A stretch of 57,830 nt of DNA, taken from NCBI RefSeq assembly GCF_003144315.1, contig NZ_MPDK01000016.1, positions 1-57,830 of the forward strand, read 5' to 3'. Made by a program: the position numbers and the translations under genes. This document shows positions 14,627 through 22,992 of this stretch, piece by piece (the first letter of the stretch is position 1; every line of letters begins with the position of its first letter). The notes under the pieces were generated by a model. It ran no database searches. It worked only from the letters and a program-made list of their open reading frames with translations, and had not been told where the DNA came from. The DNA comes from Sulfoacidibacillus thermotolerans. Its GTDB lineage: Bacteria > Bacillota > Bacilli > Alicyclobacillales > SLC66.

Positions 14627-15394
14627 TTGAGTTTCGACGGGAAGGTTGTTATCGTGACAGGTGGCGCTCAAGGGATCGGAATGGCTGTAAGTACAGCTTT
14701 TGTAAATGCTGGGGCTTCTGTTGTCATCGTCGATATTGATGAAGAGGCGGGTCGAGAGCATCTCGCACGTCTTCAACGTCTTGGTAGTGGTGCATCATTT
14801 ATTCATGCGGATGTTTCTCGTGAATCAGATGTACAGAATGTTGCCCAACAAGTGATACGTACGTACGGGGCTATCCATGTACTCGTGAACAATGCCGGAG
14901 TTTTTGATAGAAAATCGATATTCGAGCGGGATGTTTCAGAGTGGGACAGAGTGATTTCGATCAATCTGCGTGGTCCTTATATGATGGCAAAATACTGTGG
15001 ACAAGCAATCATGAAAGCTGGCAATGGGGTTATCATTAATATTGCTTCTACGCGTGCGTTAATGTCTGAGGCAGATACAGAGCCCTATGCAGCGTCAAAA
15101 GGGGGACTGCTTGCACTCACTCACTCATTAGCAATCAGCCTTGGGCCGCAAGTACGAGTAAATGCAATTAGCCCCGGGTGGATTGAAGTATCTGATTGGA
15201 AGAAAAGGGTTGATAAACAAATTCCTGTTCATTCTACGCGAGATCGTTTACAGCATCCAGCTGGACGGGTAGGGAAGCCAGAAGATATTGCGCAAGCGTG
15301 CCTTTTTCTAGCTGATGAGAAAGCAAGTTTCATAACTGGAGTAAATTTAGTTATCGATGGCGGGATGACAGTAAAGATGATTTATGAAGAGTAA
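14627..15394 (+). CDS. SDR-family oxidoreductase (glucose dehydrogenase/FabG-like)
   Basis: A 255-residue classical SDR. TGGAQGIG is the cofactor motif. DIDEEAG at the end of the second strand has the acidic residue that favours NAD(H). NNAGVF, the serine of NIAS, and YAASK complete the catalytic set; it is intact, unlike the first SDR in the window. INLVIDGGMTV is the C-terminus. The start is TTG 14627, with a strong site AAAGGGGAGG at 14611-14620. The upstream in-frame extension to 14534 has no ribosome site and no homology. The substrate is unknown. It is monocistronic. Confidence 0.9.
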   Translation: MSFDGKVVIVTGGAQGIGMAVSTAFVNAGASVVIVDIDEEAGREHLARLQRLGSGASFIHADVSRESDVQNVAQQVIRTYGAIHVLVNNAGVFDRKSIFERDVSEWDRVISINLRGPYMMAKYCGQAIMKAGNGVIINIASTRALMSEADTEPYAASKGGLLALTHSLAISLGPQVRVNAISPGWIEVSDWKKRVDKQIPVHSTRDRLQHPAGRVGKPEDIAQACLFLADEKASFITGVNLVIDGGMTVKMIYEE

Positions 15395-15501
15395 AAATTA
15401 AAATAACTTTATCAGGAAACGTTGTGAGCATTTCGTGAAGTCAGATGTTCACTGAAAGCTTTATGGTATACTCAAGCTGGATAAAATGAGGAGGAGCAAA
15501 A

Positions 15502-15744
15502 TTGGATCGCCATATTTTTTCGTTTGGACGTCAGATGCTTTTATTTATTCGTTGGACCATTGTGGCGCTCATTTTGTTTACTCTGATTATGGGCATCATA
15601 GGTTTTGCGACGAAGTGGGGAGAGTTCCTTTTCCATCCTGAATTATTTTCAACAAATTATCGTGGAATGACGGAAGATATTTTTTCATTATTACTCGTCT
15701 ATGAAATCCTCGATCTTATTCGCAGCTATCGCCGAATCGCTTGA
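15502..15744 (+). CDS. PsiE-like membrane protein, N-terminal half
   Basis: An 80-residue protein with two hydrophobic segments (about 13-35 and 55-72). The end, LLLVYEILDLIRSY, matches the middle of phosphate-starvation-inducible PsiE-type proteins, which are normally 130-150 residues. The reading frame stops at TGA 15742-15744, and the rest of the family sequence continues in the next frame. The TTG start follows GAGGAGG. A promoter with TATACT near 15465-15470 is upstream. This is either a natural split pair or one gene with a frameshift. Confidence 0.65.
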   Translation: MDRHIFSFGRQMLLFIRWTIVALILFTLIMGIIGFATKWGEFLFHPELFSTNYRGMTEDIFSLLLVYEILDLIRSYRRIA

Positions 15745-15977
15745 TGGATGTCGTTTTAACAGTTCTTGCACGGAAGATTCTGCTTTCAAGCAACGATTCA
15801 AATTTAGCAATTGAGGTAGGGGCATTTTGTTTTATTCTGATTGTTCGACTTTTATGGACAAGATATGGTGGACTACATGAAGAAACCAGTCCGCATTTAG
15901 GGCGCACTCAACAATCTTCTAAAGAATCGTCTCTAAGTCCCTCTGATTCAGGGAGTGATGAGCGTAGCGTTTCTTGA
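15744..15977 (+). CDS. PsiE-like membrane protein, C-terminal half in another frame
   Basis: 77 residues. MDVVLTVLARKILLSSNDSN followed by a hydrophobic helix resembles the C-terminal part of PsiE (IEAALVAVxRxIILL). A hydrophilic Ser-rich tail follows. The ATG at 15744 overlaps the stop of the first half as TGATG, the arrangement of translational re-initiation. No ribosome site of its own is seen. A frameshift of a single ancestral gene is the main alternative. No slippery heptamer is visible at the junction. Confidence 0.55.
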   Translation: MDVVLTVLARKILLSSNDSNLAIEVGAFCFILIVRLLWTRYGGLHEETSPHLGRTQQSSKESSLSPSDSGSDERSVS

Positions 15978-16303
15978 CCCACAAGATAAGAACTAGATAG
16001 ATGAATTTACACAAGGCAGGCATCGATGGTATGATCCCGAAAAGCTATTGAGCACCCTCTTGCAGGAGGAAGTCGTCATTTTCAACAAGGCGAAAAATCC
16101 CATGAAATGAGTCGTGAGTTCCACGGTGACAGCCTGTGAAGAGGGTAAACGCAACGTATAGGTTGCGTGAATAGGTAAAATTTTATCTATATATAATTTT
16201 TAACATCTAATAAGTGAGAGGCAACCTAGGCATCTGTCAACACGAACCGTAGGCGATCGCATAAAATACTGCAAGTGTGTCTGATTTTCTAGGGGGAATT
16301 TGT
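15978..16303 (+). other. Intergenic region before the superoxide dismutase gene
   Basis: A 326-base gap. CGCAAC-GTATAG-GTTGCG near 16150-16167 forms a 6-pair hairpin. An AT-rich block TATATATAATTTTTAACATC follows at about 16187-16208 and may hold a -10. No known riboswitch or sRNA is recognised, and no gene is supported. Confidence 0.4.
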
Positions 16304-16927
16304 GTGTATAAGGAGATTAAGCTACAACCTTTGCCTGAGCGTCTACTGAAGTTAGATGGGATTTCGGCGCGTACGATGAAGGAACACTATAAACTCTATG
16401 AAGGGTATGTCAATAAAGCTAACGAAACACGCGCGAAACTCGATCAGATTGATCTTGTAAAAGGCAATGCGACGTATAGTGAAATTCGTGCGCTCAAGCG
16501 CGGAGAAAGTTACGCTTTGGATGGCGCTAAATTGCATGAACTGTATTTTGCAGAGTTAGGGGGGAAAGGGAAAGCTGAAGGGGATGTCATAAAAAGGATT
16601 CATAGTCAATATGGATCCTACGATCGTTTTCTTGCAGAGTTTCGTGGGTCTGGGTTATCGGGTCGCGGATGGGCAGTACTTGCATTTGATCCAGAGCAGG
16701 ATGAACTTTTTATCTATATCACAGATGATCAACACAACGGACATGTGATCCAATCAATTCCTATTCTGCCGATGGACGTGTTTGAGCACGCTTATTATAT
16801 CGACTATGGGACGTCACGTGGAGAATATATCGATGCTTTCTTCCGGAATCTGGACTGGACGGTTGTCAATCAGCGGTTTCTTCAGGCGAAAAAGTCAGTT
16901 CGTCCGCGCTTTCGCTTATTCGGTTGA
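16304..16927 (+). CDS. Fe/Mn-family superoxide dismutase
   Basis: About 207 residues. The metal ligands can be followed: His in KEHYKLYEGYV near residue 28, His in LHELYF near residue 85, and Asp and His in DVFEHAYYIDY near residues 167-171. GWAVLAFD and NLDWTVVNQRF are family features. The N-terminal helix is divergent: the second-shell His pair of the usual HYxKHHxxYV is missing (HYKLYEGYV). This places it in a divergent SOD branch. It converts superoxide to peroxide and oxygen in the cytoplasm. The GTG start follows AGGGGGA (16291-16297) by 6 bases. Fe or Mn preference cannot be told. Confidence 0.88.
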   Translation: MYKEIKLQPLPERLLKLDGISARTMKEHYKLYEGYVNKANETRAKLDQIDLVKGNATYSEIRALKRGESYALDGAKLHELYFAELGGKGKAEGDVIKRIHSQYGSYDRFLAEFRGSGLSGRGWAVLAFDPEQDELFIYITDDQHNGHVIQSIPILPMDVFEHAYYIDYGTSRGEYIDAFFRNLDWTVVNQRFLQAKKSVRPRFRLFG

Positions 16928-17120
16928 TCGATCTTACACGCGTCTGCAAGATGATTCGCCGTAAGGCATTCGCATTATTGCACAGGTTGTCCTACTTGTA
17001 AAGCAAAATTGGTGTAAAATAATATCGAGCAATTTAGGTATCGAATGGCTGTGGATGTGCCTTTTTCCTTTCATTGTTAGCGCTAGTTCGGCTTGGTCAC
17101 CTCCTCCGCATGAAGAAGCT

Positions 17121-17162
17121 AACGCCTTGGATCGAGTTACTCATCTAAGGCGAGTTGGCGTT
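17121..17162 (+). other. Hairpin with two competing pairings upstream of the GGDEF gene
   Basis: CGCCTTGGAT (17123-17132) pairs with ATCTAAGGCG (17143-17152), with one G-T. AACGCC (17121-17126) can instead pair with GGCGTT (17157-17162), so the two stems exclude each other. GTTAGC near 17078-17083 can also pair with GCTAAC (17118-17123). The 16928-17269 gap contains no gene. The structure could be a leader switch or a remnant; no known class is recognised. Confidence 0.35.
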
Positions 17163-17269
17163 TGACAACACGAAGATCATACGAAGGTGTAGCGCGATTG
17201 TGAACTATTTTAGGGCAGGAAAAGCGCGTTCTGTGCGGAGCAGTATGGAGAGGTGAGAGTGAGAATCCT

Positions 17270-18517
17270 ATGCAAAACAGGCTCTTAGCGATGGTTGAAG
17301 ATGTGCCCGAAGACATGGTCTTGCTCCATGTAGATGCACGTGGAACGCAAAGTTGGTCTTCACCCCCCAATGAAAAGCGCAGTCAGATCATCGGAGATCT
17401 CGTCAATCAGGCGACTTTGCAGCATACATGGGTGATCAGAGAGTGGCGAGAACAACAGAAAACCTATCATGGACTCGCTTTCCCCCTTTTTTCAGCGCGC
17501 GGTGAATATCAAGGGGTGATTTCACTTGCTTTCCCCAAGAATTATCGCAAGGAATTACAGCGTTTACGACATGATCACGAGGTTTTCCATTGGATTTTAG
17601 AGATTTCACGCTATGTGTTATTTGAATCACGTTCCGAGGATTTATGGAGTCAATTTCGTGATTTATTCTTACAATTTTTTCAAGTTCAAGGTGGCGGATT
17701 TCTGAAGATTACTGATCTTCATCTGCAAGAATTTGAATGGTTTGGTAGTTTTCAAATTCCTTCAGAAATGAAGGAAAAAATGAAACAAGCTGCGTTAGTT
17801 CCCATTGATAGCACACAGAATCTAAAATCTCTTACATTTGATTACAACGGGACAGTTTACCATGTACTTCGTCATGATTGGATACGTGGGAGGAATCATA
17901 GGGATGTACTTTATCTTTTCCATGATCCAATTGATGAAGAAGAATCAGCCGCTTTTTTGTCACTGATGAATTTTTATCATCTTGCAGTTGAAGTTGTGGA
18001 GCAAAGAGAGATTTTACAGCGAAAAACAAACGAAGATCCACTCACAGGGGTATGGAATCGCAGAGCGCTTGAGGCACATATGGAGATGTATTATGCTTTG
18101 TCGCATCCCTCACCTGCTGCATTTGTTTTGTTTGATTTAGATCATTTTAAAGAATTAAATGATACCCGCGGACATCAAGCGGGAGATATCGCATTACAAG
18201 AAGTGGCCCGGCATTTTCGAAAACGCATCACAAAAAAAGACTGGATTGCGCGAATTGGTGGTGATGAGTGGGTTTTGGTTTTGCACGAGGTGGATGAAAA
18301 TTTCCATTTCTCCGCAAAAGTAAGGGAATGGATGGAAAATAGTCCATTTGGTAGTTATGGACTTGGACTTACGGGTGGATATGTAGAAATTCCTAGAGAG
18401 GCGGGTTCTTATCAAGATGCTTATCGGCTAGCTGATCACCGGTTATACGAAGGTAAGCGTGGTGGCCGAAATCGCATTGTAGGTCCAGATTTTACAGTGC
18501 TGCTCGCGCTGGATTGA
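17270..18517 (+). CDS. GGDEF-domain protein, probable diguanylate cyclase
   Basis: 415 residues. The N-terminal ~240 residues look like GAF/PAS-type sensing folds without transmembrane segments. The GGDEF domain starts at DPLTGVWNRRAL (about 263). FDLDHFKELND binds metal and GTP, and the signature reads IGGDEW, with Trp in place of the final Phe. This is tolerated in several active cyclases. The inhibitory RxxD site is replaced by TKKD, so product inhibition is probably absent. It would make cyclic di-GMP from two GTP in the cytoplasm. ATG 17270 has only a distant GGAGAGG site. No EAL or PilZ gene is nearby. Confidence 0.87.
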   Translation: MQNRLLAMVEDVPEDMVLLHVDARGTQSWSSPPNEKRSQIIGDLVNQATLQHTWVIREWREQQKTYHGLAFPLFSARGEYQGVISLAFPKNYRKELQRLRHDHEVFHWILEISRYVLFESRSEDLWSQFRDLFLQFFQVQGGGFLKITDLHLQEFEWFGSFQIPSEMKEKMKQAALVPIDSTQNLKSLTFDYNGTVYHVLRHDWIRGRNHRDVLYLFHDPIDEEESAAFLSLMNFYHLAVEVVEQREILQRKTNEDPLTGVWNRRALEAHMEMYYALSHPSPAAFVLFDLDHFKELNDTRGHQAGDIALQEVARHFRKRITKKDWIARIGGDEWVLVLHEVDENFHFSAKVREWMENSPFGSYGLGLTGGYVEIPREAGSYQDAYRLADHRLYEGKRGGRNRIVGPDFTVLLALD

Positions 18518-18699
18518 GAATGTGGTGAAAGAAGTCCAGAAGGACTATAAAATAAGTTCTTTTTAACCTCATGAAAAGGTTGCGGTTGATCCATAATGGA
18601 ACTACGCAGTTTACAATCATCGAATTCCCTTTACTACGCAGTTCATGTGCTGATTTGCGTAAAAGGGATACAAGGCGATCATTGAGGAGATGGGTTAAA

Positions 18700-18897
18700 A
18701 TGGAGACCTTAAATTTAGTTCCTTCAACATTGGTAAATGATGTTCGAAATTCACTCTTAGCTATTCGCTTGTTACTCTTTACGACCACTTGTGATGCGGG
18801 AGAAAATAGTTCCTTGCATTTGGCACAAGCGGAATTGCTACGTCTCGAAGCGCTGTTTCAAGATTTATCTTATCTTGATTCGAACAGAGGCAAATAG
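18700..18897 (+). CDS. Small hypothetical protein
   Basis: A 65-residue, mostly helical protein with a GAGGAG site before ATG 18700. VNDVRNSLLAIRLLL resembles the first helix of histidine-kinase dimerisation domains, but the phospho-acceptor His is absent. No family is recognised. It lies between the GGDEF gene and the sulfur cluster and may be a small regulator or a relic. Confidence 0.4.
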   Translation: METLNLVPSTLVNDVRNSLLAIRLLLFTTTCDAGENSSLHLAQAELLRLEALFQDLSYLDSNRGK

Positions 18898-19176
18898 GGC
18901 GCATGGTCTCCTTTGCCATTTGCCCTAGATGCTTGCTAGTGGGCCTTCCCCGATAGCCATCATAACTTGTTGCGAAGCCAATCGGCCCGTTCGTGATTCT
19001 TACGATCAAGCGACTATTTTATAAAAAATAGGTGGCTACTCATGTTATAAATGAATAATTACAAAAAAGAATATATACCTATAAAAATAAGTTTGTATTT
19101 GACGAGTTTGAACGTATACTAGAGTGTAGATTTGCTGGAAACTATACAGATTTTTGAATTCAAGGAGGATCAGTAA

Positions 19177-19536
19177 ATGGCGAAATTAGTCGTAAGTATT
19201 ACAACGGCCAAAAATGATACTGACAAGGCGACGCTAGGTTTTGTAGTGGCGAATGCGGCTGTGGCTTCTGGACAGGAAACAGTGGTATTTCTCAGTACAG
19301 AAGGAGTATATCTCGCCCAAAAAGGATACGCAGATGACATTCATGAAGAAGGGTTTGCACCCATACTCGATTTGATTCATAGCTTTCGTGAGGCAGGTGG
19401 AACGATCTGGGTATGTAGTCCGTGTGTAAAAAAACGTGGCTTAGGGGAAGAACAGCTCATTTCTGGTGCAACGATTGTTGGGGGAGCTGCACTTGTGGAG
19501 TTTTTGGCGTCAGGAGCAGCTTGTATCAGTTATTAA
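19177..19536 (+). CDS. DsrE-family sulfur carrier protein
   Basis: A 119-residue DsrE/DsrF-like protein. KLVVSITTAKNDTDKATLGF is the first strand and loop, and IWVCSPCVKKRGL holds Cys80 and Cys83, the probable persulfide site. GGAALVEFLASGA is the C-terminal family motif. Such proteins pass sulfane sulfur together with TusA, whose homologue is encoded next. The start follows AAGGAGG. The likely promoter has TATACT at about 19116-19121. No CstR-type box is present, so it is controlled separately from the rhodanese operon. Confidence 0.85.
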   Translation: MAKLVVSITTAKNDTDKATLGFVVANAAVASGQETVVFLSTEGVYLAQKGYADDIHEEGFAPILDLIHSFREAGGTIWVCSPCVKKRGLGEEQLISGATIVGGAALVEFLASGAACISY

Positions 19537-19560
19537 AGGGTCTCAAAAAGGAGGATGTCC

Positions 19561-20283
19561 ATGGGAGAGCAATGGACTTCTGATGGAGTGTGTGATGGAG
19601 GAGATCTTGACTGCGGATCAGGGCTCTTGCTTATTATCAAAAAAGCGATGGAGCCGATTCCAAGTGGTGGTGTCTTAGAAGTACATAGTCGAGAACCCTC
19701 AGTGGTAGTTGATTTACCTGCATGGTGTCGGATGGTTGGACACGATTTTTTAGGAGTACAGACGAGAACAGCAGATCGTGCGTTTTTTATTCGGAAAAAA
19801 GCAGAAATTGCAGAACTTCAATCAGAACTTGAGGCAGCGCGGGGTTATAAATGGTCGGTTCGAATTCGCGGGAAAGAAGGACTGCTCGCTCAAGCGTACG
19901 CACGCAATCACAGTTTCTTGGTGGGACAGCCAACAGATTTTGGAGCGACGGTAGATGCTCCTTCTGGGGTTGATTTTCTCTTGGCAGCGCTAGGTTCGGA
20001 TCTTGTTGTCGGATTAAAAGCCACCGCTTCTCGCTCGCAGGTGTTGCTTGATGAAATCGAATGCACGCTGCGGGCATCTTTAGGCAATGTACTCTATGCG
20101 ATAGGACTCGAAGAACAGGGGAGTCCAGCGATTGAAGAAATTACAGGGGTTCTCTATGTCGCCTCAAGTGCAGAGGAGCAGGAGGTACGTAATCTCTTTG
20201 TACAAACTGTAGCTCGATCTCCTATGTATCAAACTTTGCAACGCACCTGTCGCCTCAATGTGCGTTTAGAAATTACATTTTAA
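19561..20283 (+). CDS. TusA-OsmC fusion protein
   Basis: 240 residues. The N-terminal ~75 residues are a TusA/SirA fold: DGGDLDCGSGLLLIIKKAME, then GGVLEVHSREPSVVVDLPAW and CRMVGHDFLGVQ. The carrier Cys18 is kept, but the usual CPxP is CGSG. A linker helix (about 80-95) leads to an OsmC-like domain (about 97-240). There the peroxidatic Cys site reads LLAALGSDLVV, with Asp147 in place of Cys. The OsmC part is therefore unlikely to reduce peroxides and may bind or position substrates. ATG 19561 is 6 bases behind AAAGGAGG. The gene lies 24 bases after dsrE and is surely co-transcribed. Confidence 0.82.
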   Translation: MGEQWTSDGVCDGGDLDCGSGLLLIIKKAMEPIPSGGVLEVHSREPSVVVDLPAWCRMVGHDFLGVQTRTADRAFFIRKKAEIAELQSELEAARGYKWSVRIRGKEGLLAQAYARNHSFLVGQPTDFGATVDAPSGVDFLLAALGSDLVVGLKATASRSQVLLDEIECTLRASLGNVLYAIGLEEQGSPAIEEITGVLYVASSAEEQEVRNLFVQTVARSPMYQTLQRTCRLNVRLEITF

Positions 20284-20329
20284 AAATGTTTTGTCTTAAT
20301 TAGGGAACAAAAAGGGAAGGAGTAAAGAA

Positions 20330-21511
20330 ATGGAACGCAATTTACCGCTATTTCCGGTAACTGTCGTGGGAAGTTGGCCTCGTTCGCGTGAAGTGTTACG
20401 AGCTTTGCGAGATAAGCGGTCTGCACGCATGAATGATCAAGAATTTGAGCGTATCACAGCTCGTGCGATCATAGATAGTGTGCGTTTACAAGAAGCGGCA
20501 GGTGTTGATCTCGTAACTGACGGTGAACAACGACGTGATAACTTTATTTCATTTGTCGCGGATAAATTGGATCATGTGAAAATGTTGACAGTTGCTGAAT
20601 TGCTTGATTATGTGGAAGATAAAGCGGGATTTGAAGAGATTTTAGGGACGCTTGATGTTCCGGCTTACTCACTTTCTAATCCTGCTGCAGTGGGGCGTAT
20701 TCGTCGGGTAAAGCCGCTTGCATTGAACGAGTATCTTTTTTTAAAGCAACATACAGATCGTGCGATTAAAGTGGCGTTACCAGGGCCATACCTACTTACG
20801 CGTTCCATGTGGGTAGAGGGGTTATCCCAGGGAACTTATCCGACAAAAGAAGAACTGGCCCAAGACGTAGTGAAAATTTTACGCGAGGAATTGCAAGAAT
20901 TAATAGAGGCAGGAGTAGATTTTGTCCAATTTGATGAACCCGTGTTAACGGAACTTGTCTTCACGCAGAAAAATGCGAATCGCACATTTATGTGCGGAGC
21001 ACTCACTGCAAAGGCAGATGCAGATGAAGAACTGCGTTTCGCAACGGACTTGATTAACGATGTAATGGCTGGGATGCGTGGACAGGGCACACGGCTTGGC
21101 GTTCATGTTTGTCGTGGCAATTGGAGTACACATGAAGATGTCTTGTTGCGTGGGCCATATGAACCGCTGATGCCGTATTTATCAGAATTACAAGTTGATC
21201 AATTGGTATTAGAATATGCGACGCCGCGTGCTGGTGAATTGGATGCACTACAAGCATTGAAGCAGACAGAAGTGGGTCTCGGTGTTGTCAATCCGCGCTT
21301 ATCGGAGGTAGAGGCTGCCTCAGAGATTGTAGAGAAAGTAGAATCAGCACTTACGTACTTGCCGGCAGAGCGTATATTTTTGAATCCAGACTGTGGATTT
21401 GGCACATTTGCGCAACGTCCGATGAATACGCCAGAAACGGCTGTCAAGAAGTTGCAAGCTTGCTCAGAGGCTGCACAAATATTGCGCACAAAGTATGCAG
21501 ACAAGTTGTAA
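20330..21511 (+). CDS. MetE C-terminal-domain-like methyltransferase
   Basis: A 393-residue TIM-barrel protein of the cobalamin-independent methionine synthase C-terminal family. It lacks the N-terminal half of full MetE (~750 residues). TVVGSWPRS is the first strand. The zinc ligands are visible as HVCRGN (His, Cys), a Glu in the barrel, and NPDCGFGT (Cys). QFDEPVLTE holds the conserved Asp-Glu. Stand-alone proteins of this type transfer methyl groups from various donors to thiols. The location 46 bases after the TusA-OsmC gene suggests a sulfur-linked acceptor. A terminator closes the unit. Confidence 0.85.
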   Translation: MERNLPLFPVTVVGSWPRSREVLRALRDKRSARMNDQEFERITARAIIDSVRLQEAAGVDLVTDGEQRRDNFISFVADKLDHVKMLTVAELLDYVEDKAGFEEILGTLDVPAYSLSNPAAVGRIRRVKPLALNEYLFLKQHTDRAIKVALPGPYLLTRSMWVEGLSQGTYPTKEELAQDVVKILREELQELIEAGVDFVQFDEPVLTELVFTQKNANRTFMCGALTAKADADEELRFATDLINDVMAGMRGQGTRLGVHVCRGNWSTHEDVLLRGPYEPLMPYLSELQVDQLVLEYATPRAGELDALQALKQTEVGLGVVNPRLSEVEAASEIVEKVESALTYLPAERIFLNPDCGFGTFAQRPMNTPETAVKKLQACSEAAQILRTKYADKL

Positions 21512-21552
21512 TCTGTTGTGGCAAAGTTGTGATGTGTGATCAAAAGAGGATA

Positions 21553-21593
21553 AAAACCTTCGTCTGTGTGTATGGAGAGACGAAGGTTTTTTT
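21553..21593 (+). terminator. Terminator of the dsrE cluster
   Basis: AAAACCTTCGTCT (21553-21565) pairs perfectly with 21578-21590, whose terminal Ts continue into TTTT. Confidence 0.92.
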
Positions 21594-21708
21594 GTAGGCG
21601 TTGGAGAAAGTGAGCGTATTGTAACGCGAATTTTGCTTCTGGAGTGGTATTGTCATCTATCCCATGTCATACTAGATTTAGAGATTTGTACAACAGGAGA
21701 ATCTTTTC

Positions 21709-22992
21709 ATGATTTGCGGCAGGGGGTTGTCATCTGTGTTTACATTTATTCATTGTGCGGATCTTCACTTAGATAGTCCACTGCGAGGTTTATCTGCGCG
21801 TGATGACCTCCCAGAAGCAGATATTCGCTTAGCGACGCGCAGAGCCTTGCAGAATTTGGTTGATCTTAGTATAGCTGAACATGTTGCATTTGTTGTGATT
21901 GCGGGCGATGTATATGATGGCGACTGGGAGGATTATGAGACAGGTCTTTATTTTAATCGTTGCATGGCGCAGTTAGGGGAGCATGGTATTACAGTGTATT
22001 TAATCCGCGGCAACCACGATGCTGCGAGTCATATGACACATCAACTGAATCTTCCTAAAAATGTATATCGTTTCTCTGAAACATCTCCAGAGACAATTTT
22101 GCTTAATGATCTTGGTGTAGCGATCCATGGCCAAGGATTTGCAACGCGTGAAGTGTTCAGCGATCTGGTAACTGAGTACCCCAGCCCAGTTCTAGGATAC
22201 TTTAATATTGGAATCTTACATACATCGCTGCAAGGACAGCCGGGCCATGAACCGTATGCGCCTTGTCGCTTAGAAGATCTCGTTCAAAAGGGATATGATT
22301 ACTGGGCGCTTGGACACATCCATAAACGCCAGATACTTTATGAAAATCCTTTTATTGTTTATCCAGGAAATATTCAAGGGAGACACATTCGCGAAACGGG
22401 AGATAAAGGTTGTACGCTAGTTACTGTCGATGGGTCTCATGTAGAATTGCGGCATTGCAGTTTGGATGTGCTGCGTTTTGAGGTCATTACTCTTGATCTA
22501 TCAGGGATAGAATCTGAAGAAATGTTTGCTTTGATGTTGAATCAAGAATTCTTGCAAGTGATTGCACGAAACGCAGGGTATCCACTGATTTTACGGGTCA
22601 TCATTGTCGGACAAACTCTCTTGCATGAGCTCTTTTTGCGAGAGCGTGAACGTTATCAGCATGAGGTTTTGTCAGCATCTTATCTTTTAGCTGGAGCGCG
22701 CCTATGGATCGAGAAGGTGCAGTTTCAAACGGAGTCTGCAATCGCTTTAAACGTGTTAAAAGAGGCACAGGATCTGTTGCCGACGTTAACAGAGGCGATT
22801 TCAGCAGCTGCGCAAGATGAGCAATTAATACAAGACTTTCTGAGCGACATGAAGAAGTTTTTGGGGCGGATGGGTGAATATACGAAATTATCCGATCATG
22901 GTTTATTGGACTCACACGAAGACTTACAGGTACTTCGTGAAGAAACAAGGCAGATGCTCACCGCACTGTTGCAAGGAGGATCAGGAGAGTGA
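21709..22992 (+). CDS. yhaO: SbcD-like metallophosphoesterase (YhaO family)
   Basis: 427 residues. The nuclease motifs occur in order: HCADLHLDSP, GDVYDGDWED, RGNHDA and GHIHKRQ, with GILHTS between. They form the two-metal site of Mre11/SbcD nucleases. The C-terminal ~180 residues are helical and would bind the ATPase partner. The start is ambiguous: ATG 21709 has AGGAG 10 bases upstream, while GTG 21736, behind AGGGGG, begins right at the conserved strand. It overlaps the ATPase gene by 4 bases. The pair matches yhaO-yhaN of B. subtilis, a putative DNA end-processing complex. Confidence 0.92.
   Translation: MICGRGLSSVFTFIHCADLHLDSPLRGLSARDDLPEADIRLATRRALQNLVDLSIAEHVAFVVIAGDVYDGDWEDYETGLYFNRCMAQLGEHGITVYLIRGNHDAASHMTHQLNLPKNVYRFSETSPETILLNDLGVAIHGQGFATREVFSDLVTEYPSPVLGYFNIGILHTSLQGQPGHEPYAPCRLEDLVQKGYDYWALGHIHKRQILYENPFIVYPGNIQGRHIRETGDKGCTLVTVDGSHVELRHCSLDVLRFEVITLDLSGIESEEMFALMLNQEFLQVIARNAGYPLILRVIIVGQTLLHELFLRERERYQHEVLSASYLLAGARLWIEKVQFQTESAIALNVLKEAQDLLPTLTEAISAAAQDEQLIQDFLSDMKKFLGRMGEYTKLSDHGLLDSHEDLQVLREETRQMLTALLQGGSGE

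Noticed and set aside
15742-15744. TGA ending the first PsiE half as a possible selenocysteine codon
   Set aside because: Readthrough in the same frame meets TAA a few codons later, and the family sequence continues in another frame, so a frame change rather than readthrough is involved.
19060-19080. TATATACCTATAAAA upstream of dsrE as a third CstR box
   Set aside because: Only one half-site; the GGTATA partner at 6-base spacing is missing.
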